Positions 1 to 7,427 of a stretch of DNA of 19,587 nucleotides are shown here, one piece after another. The DNA is from RUG14186 sp964644555 (GTDB lineage: Bacteria > Bacillota > Clostridia > Eubacteriales > Anaerofustaceae): the NCBI GenBank assembly GCA_964644555.1, contig CAZXWI010000022.1, positions 1 through 19,587 of the forward strand, read 5' to 3'. A program made the position numbers and the translations under genes. The notes beneath the pieces were generated by a model. That model saw only the letters and a list, made by a program, of their open reading frames with translations. It did not search any database and was not told the origin of the DNA. Every line of letters begins with the position of its first letter. The stretch's first letter is position 1.

Positions 1-4
1 CATA

Positions 5-1198
5 ATGATAGTATTAGTTGTAAACTGCGGTAGTTCATCATTAAAGTACCAGCTTCTTAATATGGACAACCAGAGTGTTATGGCTTCGGGTGTTGCTGAA
101 AGAATCGGTATCGACAATGGTATTCTCACGCACAAACTCAATGGGGAAAAAGTTGTTATTAATCAGGACATGAAAACTCACAAGGATGCAGTTGATTTGG
201 TTCTCTCATTCTTGGTAGATCCCAAATATGCAGTAATCGGCTCAATGAGCGAAATTAATGCCGTAGGACACAGAGTTCTCCACGGCGGTAGCAAATATTC
301 GGAAAGCGTTTTGATAAACGATGATGTTTTGGCTGCAATCGAAGAATGCATTCCTTTAGGCCCTTTACACAATCCCGCAAACCTTATCGGTATCAATGCT
401 TGCTCGCAGGCTCTTCCGGGAGTTCCTCAGGTAGCAGTATTCGATACGGCATTCCATCAGACAATGCCGGATTATGCTTACACATATCCGATTCCTTATG
501 AATATGTTGAAAAACATAAAATCAGAAAATACGGTTTCCACGGCACAAGCCACAGATATGTAGCATTAAGAGCTGCTGAAATGATGGGAACTAAAGATAT
601 GAAACTCATCACATGCCATTTGGGAAACGGCTCAAGTATAGCAGCTGTTCTTAACGGAAAATGTGTAGAAACATCAATGGGTCTTACCCCGTTGGACGGT
701 TTGGAAATGGGTACACGTTCGGGTACTGTAGACCCTGCTGTTGTAAAATTCCTTTGCGACAAAGAAGGTCTTACAGTTGACGAAGTAGACACTATCTTAA
801 ATAAAAAATCAGGTGTACTCGGTGTTTCCGGAGTATCAAGCGATTTCAGAGATTTAGAAGCAGCGGCTGAAGAAGGCAACAAGCGTGCTCAGCTTGCTCT
901 TGACATTTTCTACTACAGAGTTCGCACCACAATAGGACAGTATGCCGCAGCTATGGACGGTGTTGATGCTATCTTATTTACAGCAGGTGTAGGCGAAAAT
1001 TCGGCAATCACGAGAAAACGCGTTTTGGAGGGCTTAACATTCCTCGGAATTACATTGGATGAAGAAGCTAACTCAGTAAGAGGTGAAGAAATCTTCATAA
1101 ACGGTGCTGATTCCAAAGTTAAAGTAATGGTAGTTCCCACAAACGAAGAACTCATGATTGCTCTTGATACAGTAGAACTCACCAAAGACTTGATTTAA
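5..1198 (+). CDS. ackA: Acetate kinase
   Basis: Interconverts acetyl phosphate plus ADP and acetate plus ATP in the cytoplasm, the ATP-yielding last step of acetate fermentation. The 397-residue length is normal for the family. Visible ASKHA-fold landmarks are VNCGSSSLKY (Asn7), GHRVLHGG (Arg90), VFDTAFH (Asp147), FHGTSHRYV (His179), HLGNGSS, GTRSGTVDP (Arg238) and the C-terminal PTNEEL. These include the expected acetate- and phosphate-binding residues, so it should be active. Only 4 bases precede the ATG, so its ribosome binding site and any upstream pta lie outside the window. No clear terminator follows; an rpmF promoter begins 14 bases after the stop. Identification is by family recognition and is very secure. 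Confidence 0.97.
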   Translation: MIVLVVNCGSSSLKYQLLNMDNQSVMASGVAERIGIDNGILTHKLNGEKVVINQDMKTHKDAVDLVLSFLVDPKYAVIGSMSEINAVGHRVLHGGSKYSESVLINDDVLAAIEECIPLGPLHNPANLIGINACSQALPGVPQVAVFDTAFHQTMPDYAYTYPIPYEYVEKHKIRKYGFHGTSHRYVALRAAEMMGTKDMKLITCHLGNGSSIAAVLNGKCVETSMGLTPLDGLEMGTRSGTVDPAVVKFLCDKEGLTVDEVDTILNKKSGVLGVSGVSSDFRDLEAAAEEGNKRAQLALDIFYYRVRTTIGQYAAAMDGVDAILFTAGVGENSAITRKRVLEGLTFLGITLDEEANSVRGEEIFINGADSKVKVMVVPTNEELMIALDTVELTKDLI

Positions 1199-1211
1199 TT
1201 GTAAAATTGTA

Positions 1212-1240
1212 TTGACTTTTATGCTTTAAATATGTATAAT
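1212..1240 (+). promoter_or_regulatory. Sigma-A promoter for rpmF
   Basis: TTGACT at 1212-1217, a 17-bp spacer, and a perfect TATAAT at 1235-1240. Transcription should start near 1247, giving a leader of about 50 nt before the rpmF GTG. It is one of the best consensus promoters in the window, as expected for a ribosomal protein gene. Confidence 0.8.
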
Positions 1241-1298
1241 ACTTTGGTATTAATCTTAAAGTAATATGCACTAAAATCATGTATAGGAGGTGAGAGCT

Positions 1299-1484
1299 GT
1301 GGCAGTACCTAAAAGAAAACAGTCAAAATCAAGAAAAAATAAACGTAAAGCTAATTTCAAACTTAATGTACCCGCTATGTCCACATGTTCAGTGTGCGGT
1401 GAAATTAAGCAGCCTCACAGAGTTTGCCCGAATTGCGGAAGCTATAACGGAAGAACAGTCGTATCATTAGAAGGCGAAAATTAA
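1299..1484 (+). CDS. rpmF: Ribosomal protein L32, zinc-binding form
   Basis: Large-subunit ribosomal protein L32, 61 residues, beginning MAVPKRKQSKSRKNKR. The start is the GTG at 1299: AGGAGG at 1285-1290 lies 8 bases upstream, and this gives the conserved MAVPK N-terminus. The in-frame GTG at 1290 overlaps the Shine-Dalgarno and is rejected. A CxxC...CxxC ribbon (CSVCGEIKQPHRVCPNCG) marks the zinc-dependent form rather than the Cys-free paralogue. The gene lies between ackA and plsX, as in many Firmicutes, but the DUF177/YceD gene that often precedes rpmF is absent. It has its own promoter and a downstream hairpin terminator. Confidence 0.96.
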   Translation: MAVPKRKQSKSRKNKRKANFKLNVPAMSTCSVCGEIKQPHRVCPNCGSYNGRTVVSLEGEN

Positions 1485-1491
1485 TATAAAG

Positions 1492-1519
1492 GTTGCTGTT
1501 TTACGACAGCAACTTTTTT
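1492..1519 (+). terminator. Intrinsic terminator after rpmF
   Basis: GTTGCTGT (1492-1499) pairs perfectly with ACAGCAAC (1506-1513) around a 6-nt loop and is followed by six T (1514-1519). The plsX Shine-Dalgarno (AAGGAG) starts only about 3 bases later. There is no room for a promoter in between, so the structure may attenuate transcription rather than fully end it. Confidence 0.85.
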
Positions 1520-1532
1520 ATAAGGAGTAAAT

Positions 1533-2516
1533 ATGACTATCTATCTTGACGCTATGGGCGGAGATAACGCACCTGTTGAAATTATACAGGGTGCGGTGGA
1601 TGCCGTAAAAGAGTATGGTATAAATGTAACTCTGATAGGCGATGAAACTATCATCAATAATGTTTTTACAAATAGGAAACTTTCTAAAGACAATATAAGC
1701 ATAATAGATGCAAAAGAAAATATTTCAATGAACGAAGAACCTGTGGCAGCCGTTCGTAAAAAGAAAGACAGCCCCATGGTTGTCGGATGTACCCTTGTAA
1801 AAGGTTCACACGAAGATGCATTTGTTTCAGCAGGGAGTACCGGAGCGCTTCTTTCGGCAGCTTTATTGTATTCCGGAAGAATAAAAGGAGTTCAACGACC
1901 GGCACTTTGCACTGTGGTTAACATAAATAAACCGGTTGCTCTTTTGGATAACGGTGCAAACGCAGATTGTAAAGCCGATTATTTGGTTCAATTCGCAAAA
2001 ATGGGAGCAGCGTATACATCAATAGTAACAGGTATTAAAGAGCCTAAAGTAGGGCTTTTGAATATCGGTTCGGAAGATATTAAAGGTAATTCTCTTTATA
2101 AAGAAGCTCATCAGCTTTTGAGAGAGGATGGCGGTGTTGACTTTGTTGGTAATGTCGAAGCCAATCATGTAAATGATTCCGAGGCCGATGTTATTGTGTG
2201 TGATGGATTTACGGGAAATGTGCTGTTAAAAAATATGGAAGGCTCTTTTAAAACAGCCTTAAATATAATAAAAGATGTTTTTTACAAAAACACGCCTAAT
2301 AAAGTAGCGGCTATGATTGTAAAAAAAGATTTGTCTGAAAAGAAAGCTGCATTAGATCCGAAAGCCTACGGTGGAGCACCTCTGCTCGGAATCAACGCAA
2401 CTGTTATAAAAGCTCATGGCAACAGTGATGCATACGCAATAAAAAATGCGTTATATCAGGCAAATAAACTTTTGGAAAACGATGTTTTGGGAAAAATTAT
2501 CGAAACATTGAAGTAA
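1533..2516 (+). CDS. plsX: Phosphate acyltransferase PlsX
   Basis: Converts acyl-ACP and inorganic phosphate to acyl phosphate, the donor that PlsY uses to start phosphatidic acid synthesis. It is a peripheral membrane enzyme. The 327-residue length fits the family. The N-terminal YLDAMGGDNAP, the central FVSAGSTGALLSAA, LLDNGANADCKADYLVQFAKMGAAY, LNIGSEDIKGN and VVCDGFTGN-like (VIVCDGFTGNVLLKNMEGS) blocks are all present. The ATG at 1533 has AAGGAG upstream. It lies just after the rpmF terminator and 44 bases before acpP, whose product carries its substrate. Transcription probably depends on read-through from the rpmF promoter or on a promoter inside rpmF. Confidence 0.96.
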   Translation: MTIYLDAMGGDNAPVEIIQGAVDAVKEYGINVTLIGDETIINNVFTNRKLSKDNISIIDAKENISMNEEPVAAVRKKKDSPMVVGCTLVKGSHEDAFVSAGSTGALLSAALLYSGRIKGVQRPALCTVVNINKPVALLDNGANADCKADYLVQFAKMGAAYTSIVTGIKEPKVGLLNIGSEDIKGNSLYKEAHQLLREDGGVDFVGNVEANHVNDSEADVIVCDGFTGNVLLKNMEGSFKTALNIIKDVFYKNTPNKVAAMIVKKDLSEKKAALDPKAYGGAPLLGINATVIKAHGNSDAYAIKNALYQANKLLENDVLGKIIETLK

Positions 2517-2536
2517 TATGGTATTATAAATATATA
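2508..2536 (+). promoter_or_regulatory. Possible promoter for acpP
   Basis: TTGAAG (2508-2513) and TATATA (2531-2536) with exact 17-bp spacing. It overlaps the end of plsX and would start RNA near 2543, about 18 nt before the acpP ATG. Both boxes are imperfect and the region is AT-rich, so confidence is moderate to low. Confidence 0.4.
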
Positions 2537-2560
2537 TGACCTTGATAGGAGGAATCTAAA

Positions 2561-2791
2561 ATGATTTTTGACAAAGTAAAAGATGTTATTGTTAATCAGT
2601 TGGAAATCGAACCTGAAAAAGTAACGCTCGAATCTTATTTCATTGATGATTTGGAAGCTGATTCTCTTGATGTTATGGAAATGATTATGCAGTTTGAATC
2701 TATTTTCGGAGTTGAAGTTGACGATGAAACATTAAGCGAAATCAAACAAGTTAAAGATGTTGTTGAGTATTTCGAAAAAATGCAAGCATAA
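2561..2791 (+). CDS. acpP: Acyl carrier protein
   Basis: A 76-residue acidic carrier that holds growing acyl chains on a phosphopantetheine arm during fatty acid synthesis. The prosthetic group attaches at Ser35 in the motif EADSLDVMEM. Helix II and the C-terminal VKDVVEYFE helix look normal. AGGAGG at 2547-2552 gives a strong ribosome binding site 8 bases before the ATG. It sits after plsX, whose substrate it carries. The acpS gene that activates ACP lies later in this window at 15227. A terminator follows directly. Confidence 0.96.
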   Translation: MIFDKVKDVIVNQLEIEPEKVTLESYFIDDLEADSLDVMEMIMQFESIFGVEVDDETLSEIKQVKDVVEYFEKMQA

Positions 2792-2802
2792 AAATTTAAA
2801 AT

Positions 2803-2830
2803 AATAAGGGTTAATACCCTTATTTTTTTT
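2803..2830 (+). terminator. Intrinsic terminator after acpP
   Basis: AATAAGGG (2803-2810) pairs with CCCTTATT (2817-2824) around a 6-nt loop, and the T run continues to 2830. It closes the plsX-acpP unit before a separate rnc promoter. Confidence 0.85.
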
Positions 2831-2856
2831 GTTCTTTCGTAATTTTGGAGTATAAT
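2829..2856 (+). promoter_or_regulatory. Promoter for rnc, probably leaderless
   Basis: A perfect TATAAT lies at 2851-2856, with a weaker TTGTTC (2829-2834) 16 bp upstream that overlaps the terminator T run. The expected start point, about 7 bases past the -10 box, is 2863-2864. The rnc ATG is at 2864, so the mRNA would have essentially no leader. Confidence 0.6.
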
Positions 2857-2863
2857 AAATCCT

Positions 2864-3577
2864 ATGGAAAAAAATATTGATTATAATAAAATAAAAGAAC
2901 TTGAAAAACATATCGGCTATACATTTAAGAATATCGATTTATTGGTAACGGCACTTACGCACAGCTCCGCAGTAAACGAATACAATTTGGTAAGCAACCA
3001 AAGATTGGAATTTTTAGGAGATGCTGTTTTACAATTATGCGTATCTACGGATTTGTATAAAGAACATGAAAGTGATGACGAGGGGGCATTGTCAAAATTA
3101 AGGGCTTTGATAGTATGTGCAGATTCACTCAGTATCACCAGCAAGAAAATTCATTTGGACGAATACATAATTTTAGGTAAAGGTGAAGAACACAGCGGAG
3201 GCAGAAAAAAGAAAAATATTCTTGCCGATGCGTTGGAAAGCTTGATTGCCGCCATATATTTGGACGGAGGCTTTGCCGCTGCAGAGGAGTTTGTCAGAAA
3301 TCAGCATAGGGCAATTATACTGGAAGCTTTGAGCGGGCAGTTGGTATATGACTACAAAACCAAACTCCAAGAATATGTTCAATCTCATAAAATGGGTGAA
3401 CTTACCTATGAATTGGTTCAAACCAAAGGACCCGAACATGATATGGAATTTACTACCCGTGTGGTAATTGCCGGATTTGAGTACCCACTTGCCACGGCAC
3501 ACAATAAAAAGCAATCCGAACATAAAGCGGCAGGGTTGGCATTAAAGATACTGGAAACTGAAAACGGAAGAAAATAA
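2864..3577 (+). CDS. rnc: Ribonuclease III
   Basis: Double-strand-specific endoribonuclease for rRNA processing and mRNA turnover, 237 residues. The catalytic domain carries the signature QRLEFLGDAVL (46-56) and ADALESLIAAIYLDGG. Glu49, Asp53, Asp122 and Glu125 are the expected metal-binding residues. A C-terminal dsRNA-binding domain starts near DYKTKLQEYVQ and ends in KQSEHKAAGLALKIL. The only nearby SD-like sequence, GGAG at 2847-2850, is 13 bases from the ATG and upstream of the predicted RNA start, so translation may be leaderless. The stop overlaps the smc start by one base (TAATG), so the two are probably translationally coupled. Confidence 0.96.
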   Translation: MEKNIDYNKIKELEKHIGYTFKNIDLLVTALTHSSAVNEYNLVSNQRLEFLGDAVLQLCVSTDLYKEHESDDEGALSKLRALIVCADSLSITSKKIHLDEYIILGKGEEHSGGRKKKNILADALESLIAAIYLDGGFAAAEEFVRNQHRAIILEALSGQLVYDYKTKLQEYVQSHKMGELTYELVQTKGPEHDMEFTTRVVIAGFEYPLATAHNKKQSEHKAAGLALKILETENGRK

Positions 3578-6483
3578 TGGTATTAAAAAGAATAGAAATA
3601 TATGGATTTAAATCATTCGGTAAAAAAGTCGAAATAGATTTTAACAATAAGGTAACTGCTATCGTAGGCCCTAATGGGAGTGGTAAAAGCAATATTACCG
3701 ATGCCATAAGATGGGTAATGGGCGAGCAGCGTGTGAAGCCTCTCCGAGGTGCTAAAATGGAAGATATCATCTTTTCGGGAACTCCAGTAAAGAAGCCTTT
3801 GGGATACGCTCAGGTAAGCATTGTCCTTGATAACAGTGAAAAAATATTCGATACCGATTATGATGAAATCGAAGTAAGCAGAAAATACTTCCGCTCGGGA
3901 GAAAGCGAATATTATATCAACAAAACCCAGTGCCGCCTTAAAGATGTGCAAAATCTGTTTATGGATACGGGCTTGGGCAGAGAGGGATATTCCGTTGTCA
4001 GCCAAGGGCAGATAGAATCTATTGTTGTAAATTCTCCTATGGAAAGAAAGCTTCTTATTGAGGAAGCTGCCGGAATAGTAAAATACAGAGTCAGAAAAAC
4101 CGATGCCGAGCGAAAGCTGGAAAAAGCTCAAAACAATTTATATCGTATAACAGATATTATTGCAGAGCTTGAGCAAAGACTTCCGTCATTAAAACGACAG
4201 AGCGAAAAAGCAGAGAAATTCATAGAATACAAAAACCAACTCAAAGAAATTGAAGTCGGTGTTTTTGTGCATAGAATGGATATCTTAAATGAAAAGCTGA
4301 ACAAAACATTATTCGATAAGCAAAGTTTGGAAGAAAGCTTAAAAGGGCTCGATGAACAATTTGCTTTGCTTGATGAAAAGTATCGTCTTATCAAATCAAA
4401 ACTTGCGGAATATGACAGCAAAATAATCGGTGCAAACGAAGATATTCACAAAATAATGGAGCAGTTCGAATTTGCCAAAGTCGATTTGCAAGTATCGAAA
4501 AAAGAATTGGAAAACCTTATTTCGCAAAAGGAACAATTCGGTTCTGAGGACAGCAATTACGATTTTACAATCAAAGAACTCGATAAAGAACAGAAATCTC
4601 TTATTGATGAGCTTAATGCAAAGAATGTTGTTTTGCAAAATGTACGAGAAAAATTTGAGAAACATAAATCCAAAACGGATGAAATCGTTTCCACATTAAG
4701 AGAAAGCGAATCCAAATTAAAGATTCTCGAAGGATATGAAAACTCCATGCAGGGGTATAAGTACGCCATCAGAGAATTAATGAATTTAAAGAATACAAAT
4801 AATATTTTAGCAAATGGACTTTATACCACAGTCGGAGAAGTAATCAATACCGAAGCGGTGTATGCTGAGGCAATAACAAAATCCCTCGGTGCGAGTATGT
4901 CGTATATGATTACTGAAAATGAGCATGTGGCAGCGGAATGTATCGGTATTCTTAAAAAGAACAAATGGGGAAGAGTAACATTTTTACCCAAAAATATCGT
5001 TAAGTCAAATGAAGCAAACGATAATTCGGGAATAAAAAATTGTGTGGGTTTTATTGATTATGCCAATAATTTGGTTAAAACCGATCCTGAATTCAGAGGG
5101 ATAATAGATAATTTATTATCAAAAGTTGCCATTTGTGATAATTTGGAAAATGCCAATAAAGCTGCTTTGCAAACTAAGCACAGGCTTAAGATAGTAACTC
5201 TTGACGGTGAAGTATTGTATCCCGGAGGAGCTGTAGCCGGAGGACAAACGAAAAATGAGGACGAAGGCTCAATAAAACGAAGAAGCGAAATCGAGCAATT
5301 AAGAAAGGTTGTTAAAGATAAGCAAAAAGAATACGATGAAATACTCACCGAAAATGCTAAACCTTACGAAGAAGAAATTTTCGAAATAAGAGAAAGTGTT
5401 GCAACGCTGAAAGAACGAATCCGCAATGTAGAAGATCGAAAAAAATATTTTTCACAAGTCTCTAACAAAAAAGCGGAAGAAGTTTTGCTTATTAATAAAA
5501 AGATCGATGAATTAAATCAAAAGATAGTCGGTTATTCCAATATCGACAATGAATACAGCGAGCAAAGAAACAAAGCCGAAACTTACTATCGAACTCTTAT
5601 TGCCGAAAAAGAGAAAAACAATGCGGAAAATGACGAAATTGATAAAAAGATAAGGCAGATAAGCATAGATAGAAATTCCGTATCGGATAAGCTATCTTCC
5701 GTGGAGGTAGCTTTAGGCAAGACCGAAGTGGAAATCAGCCATTTGAAAGATAATATGATGGAGGATTATGCACTGACTTATGCCGCAGCTGTTCCTTATA
5801 AAATAGAAATATCCGATTTAAACGAGTGCCTTGAGAACATAGCTCAGTTAAAGGACAAAATCAAAAAGCTCGGCAATATCAATGTGGATGCTTTGGAAGA
5901 ATATAAAGAAGTAAAGAATCGCTATGAAGAAATGAGCCTTCAAAGAGATGATCTCATAGTGTCTAAGGACGAACTTTATAAAGTTATCAACGATATTTCG
6001 GAGAGCATGAAAAAGCGCTTCATTGAGCAGTTTAACATAATTCAAAGAGAGTTTGACAATGTGTTTAAGAAGCTGTTTAACGGAGGCGAGGCGAATTTAG
6101 TGCTTACAGATCCCGATGATGTATTAAACAGTGGGGTTGAAATTACGGCACGACCGCCTAACACCAAGTTAAAAAACATTGCAGGACTTTCGGGTGGCGA
6201 AAAATCCATGACTGCTATTTCGCTTATATTTGCAATACTTCGCATTAAACCATCACCGTTTTGCGTGCTTGATGAGATCGATGCGGCTTTGGATGATGCG
6301 AATGTAGGCAGAATATGCGAATACTTGCAAAGTGTTTTGGATCATAACCAATTTGTTATAGTAACGCATAAAAAGATTACTATGGAAATAGCCGACACAT
6401 TATATGGGGTATCAATGGGTTCGGAAGGAATATCGCAAGTTCTTTCCGTAAAACTTTCGGACATTGATAAATACGGTGATTGA
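3577..6483 (+). CDS. smc: Chromosome partition protein SMC, short-armed
   Basis: Condensin ATPase that organises and segregates the chromosome with ScpA and ScpB, neither of which is in this window. The N-terminal head has Walker A GPNGSGKS (31-38), and LGREGYSVVSQGQIESIV follows near 133-150. One coiled-coil arm spans roughly 170-385. The hinge spans about 390-550, with WGRVTFLP and LDGEVLYPGGAVAGG. The returning arm spans about 560-790. The C-terminal head has signature LSGGEK (871-876), Walker B FCVLDEID with Glu900, and His931. All ATPase motifs are intact. At 968 residues it is about 200 shorter than usual bacterial SMC (about 1,150-1,200), with the loss shared about equally by both arms. 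It overlaps rnc by one base and precedes ftsY closely. Confidence 0.95.
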   Translation: MVLKRIEIYGFKSFGKKVEIDFNNKVTAIVGPNGSGKSNITDAIRWVMGEQRVKPLRGAKMEDIIFSGTPVKKPLGYAQVSIVLDNSEKIFDTDYDEIEVSRKYFRSGESEYYINKTQCRLKDVQNLFMDTGLGREGYSVVSQGQIESIVVNSPMERKLLIEEAAGIVKYRVRKTDAERKLEKAQNNLYRITDIIAELEQRLPSLKRQSEKAEKFIEYKNQLKEIEVGVFVHRMDILNEKLNKTLFDKQSLEESLKGLDEQFALLDEKYRLIKSKLAEYDSKIIGANEDIHKIMEQFEFAKVDLQVSKKELENLISQKEQFGSEDSNYDFTIKELDKEQKSLIDELNAKNVVLQNVREKFEKHKSKTDEIVSTLRESESKLKILEGYENSMQGYKYAIRELMNLKNTNNILANGLYTTVGEVINTEAVYAEAITKSLGASMSYMITENEHVAAECIGILKKNKWGRVTFLPKNIVKSNEANDNSGIKNCVGFIDYANNLVKTDPEFRGIIDNLLSKVAICDNLENANKAALQTKHRLKIVTLDGEVLYPGGAVAGGQTKNEDEGSIKRRSEIEQLRKVVKDKQKEYDEILTENAKPYEEEIFEIRESVATLKERIRNVEDRKKYFSQVSNKKAEEVLLINKKIDELNQKIVGYSNIDNEYSEQRNKAETYYRTLIAEKEKNNAENDEIDKKIRQISIDRNSVSDKLSSVEVALGKTEVEISHLKDNMMEDYALTYAAAVPYKIEISDLNECLENIAQLKDKIKKLGNINVDALEEYKEVKNRYEEMSLQRDDLIVSKDELYKVINDISESMKKRFIEQFNIIQREFDNVFKKLFNGGEANLVLTDPDDVLNSGVEITARPPNTKLKNIAGLSGGEKSMTAISLIFAILRIKPSPFCVLDEIDAALDDANVGRICEYLQSVLDHNQFVIVTHKKITMEIADTLYGVSMGSEGISQVLSVKLSDIDKYGD

Positions 6484-6485
6484 AA

Positions 6486-7379
6486 ATGAACGACGAAAAA
6501 TTTAAAAACGGATTTTTAGGAACGAAGAAGAGCCTGAGCTCTCGTTTTAAAGAAATTTTTACAGGAGCTATTGATGATGAATTATACGATGATATGACGG
6601 AGGCTTTGATTCTTTGCGATATTCCGTATAAGACAGCCGATAAAATTTTGGAAAGTGCGAAACAGAAGCTCAAACGCAATATGATGAATGATCTTGACAG
6701 CGTTACAAATGCAGTTAAGGAGAGCATTGCGGAGCTTGTTAAAACTCATGATAAGTTTTACGGATTCAATACTCCGGCGGTTGTATTGGTTATGGGGGTT
6801 AATGGAGTGGGCAAAACGACAACGATTGCCAAAATAGCCAACCTTTATAAATCAGAGGGTAAAAGCGTAATGCTTGCCGCAGCAGACACATTCAGAGCAG
6901 CCGCCGGTGAACAACTTGGTATATGGGCACAGAGGCTTGATATACCTATAGTCGGCAGTAAACAAGGGCAGGATGCCGCCAGCGTAATATATGATGCAAT
7001 CAGTTCCGCAAAGGCAAAAAACATAGATTTATTGATTTGCGACACGGCAGGCAGGCTTCATAACAATAAAAACCTTATGGACGAACTTGCAAAAATATAC
7101 AGAGTTTGTGATGCCAACAGAGAAAGGATGAATTTATACACGGTTGTTGTGCTTGACGCAATGACCGGACAGAATTCCGTAAATCAGCTTGGTGAATTTA
7201 TACAAATAAGAAAGCCGGACGGAATCGTGGTTACCAAGATTGATGGTTCTGCAAAAGGCGGAATAGTTGTTTCAGCAATGGATCAATATGGTATTCCTGT
7301 ATTGTATCTCGGTACGGGAGAGAGTGTTGAGGATATCGTTTTATTCGATGCCGACAAGTATGCCGATGCTATATTATAA
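6486..7379 (+). CDS. ftsY: Signal recognition particle receptor FtsY
   Basis: SRP receptor GTPase that docks ribosome-SRP complexes at the membrane for co-translational insertion. The protein is 297 residues: an N domain with essentially no acidic A domain, then the NG GTPase. Motifs are P-loop GVNGVGKTT (104-112), DTFRAAA (134-140), DTAGR (186-190), TKIDGSAKGG (250-259) and the closing GTGES...DIVLFDA. I chose the ATG at 6486 because GGTGA (6475-6479) lies 6 bases upstream. An in-frame TTG at 6480 would add two residues but has no ribosome binding site. It lies 2 bases after the smc stop, a common Firmicute pairing, and ends at a strong hairpin. Confidence 0.95.
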   Translation: MNDEKFKNGFLGTKKSLSSRFKEIFTGAIDDELYDDMTEALILCDIPYKTADKILESAKQKLKRNMMNDLDSVTNAVKESIAELVKTHDKFYGFNTPAVVLVMGVNGVGKTTTIAKIANLYKSEGKSVMLAAADTFRAAAGEQLGIWAQRLDIPIVGSKQGQDAASVIYDAISSAKAKNIDLLICDTAGRLHNNKNLMDELAKIYRVCDANRERMNLYTVVVLDAMTGQNSVNQLGEFIQIRKPDGIVVTKIDGSAKGGIVVSAMDQYGIPVLYLGTGESVEDIVLFDADKYADAIL

Positions 7380-7385
7380 AAATAA

Positions 7386-7427
7386 ACTGTCGCTTTACGA
7401 AGGTTGTTCGTTTAGCGACAGTTTTTT
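7386..7427. terminator. Bidirectional terminator between ftsY and the GDPD-like gene
   Basis: ACTGTCGCT (7386-7394) pairs with AGCGACAGT (7414-7422), with an inner ACGAA/TTCGT stem and a GGTTG loop. Six T follow on the plus strand, and a T-rich tract follows on the minus strand past 7385. It serves both convergent genes. The minus-strand stop codon (7426-7428) overlaps the T run. Confidence 0.88.

Noticed and set aside
3577..6483. smc as a broken or frameshifted gene
   Set aside because: One open frame runs from the N-terminal Walker A to the C-terminal signature and Walker B, and both arms are shortened about equally, so it is compact rather than damaged.
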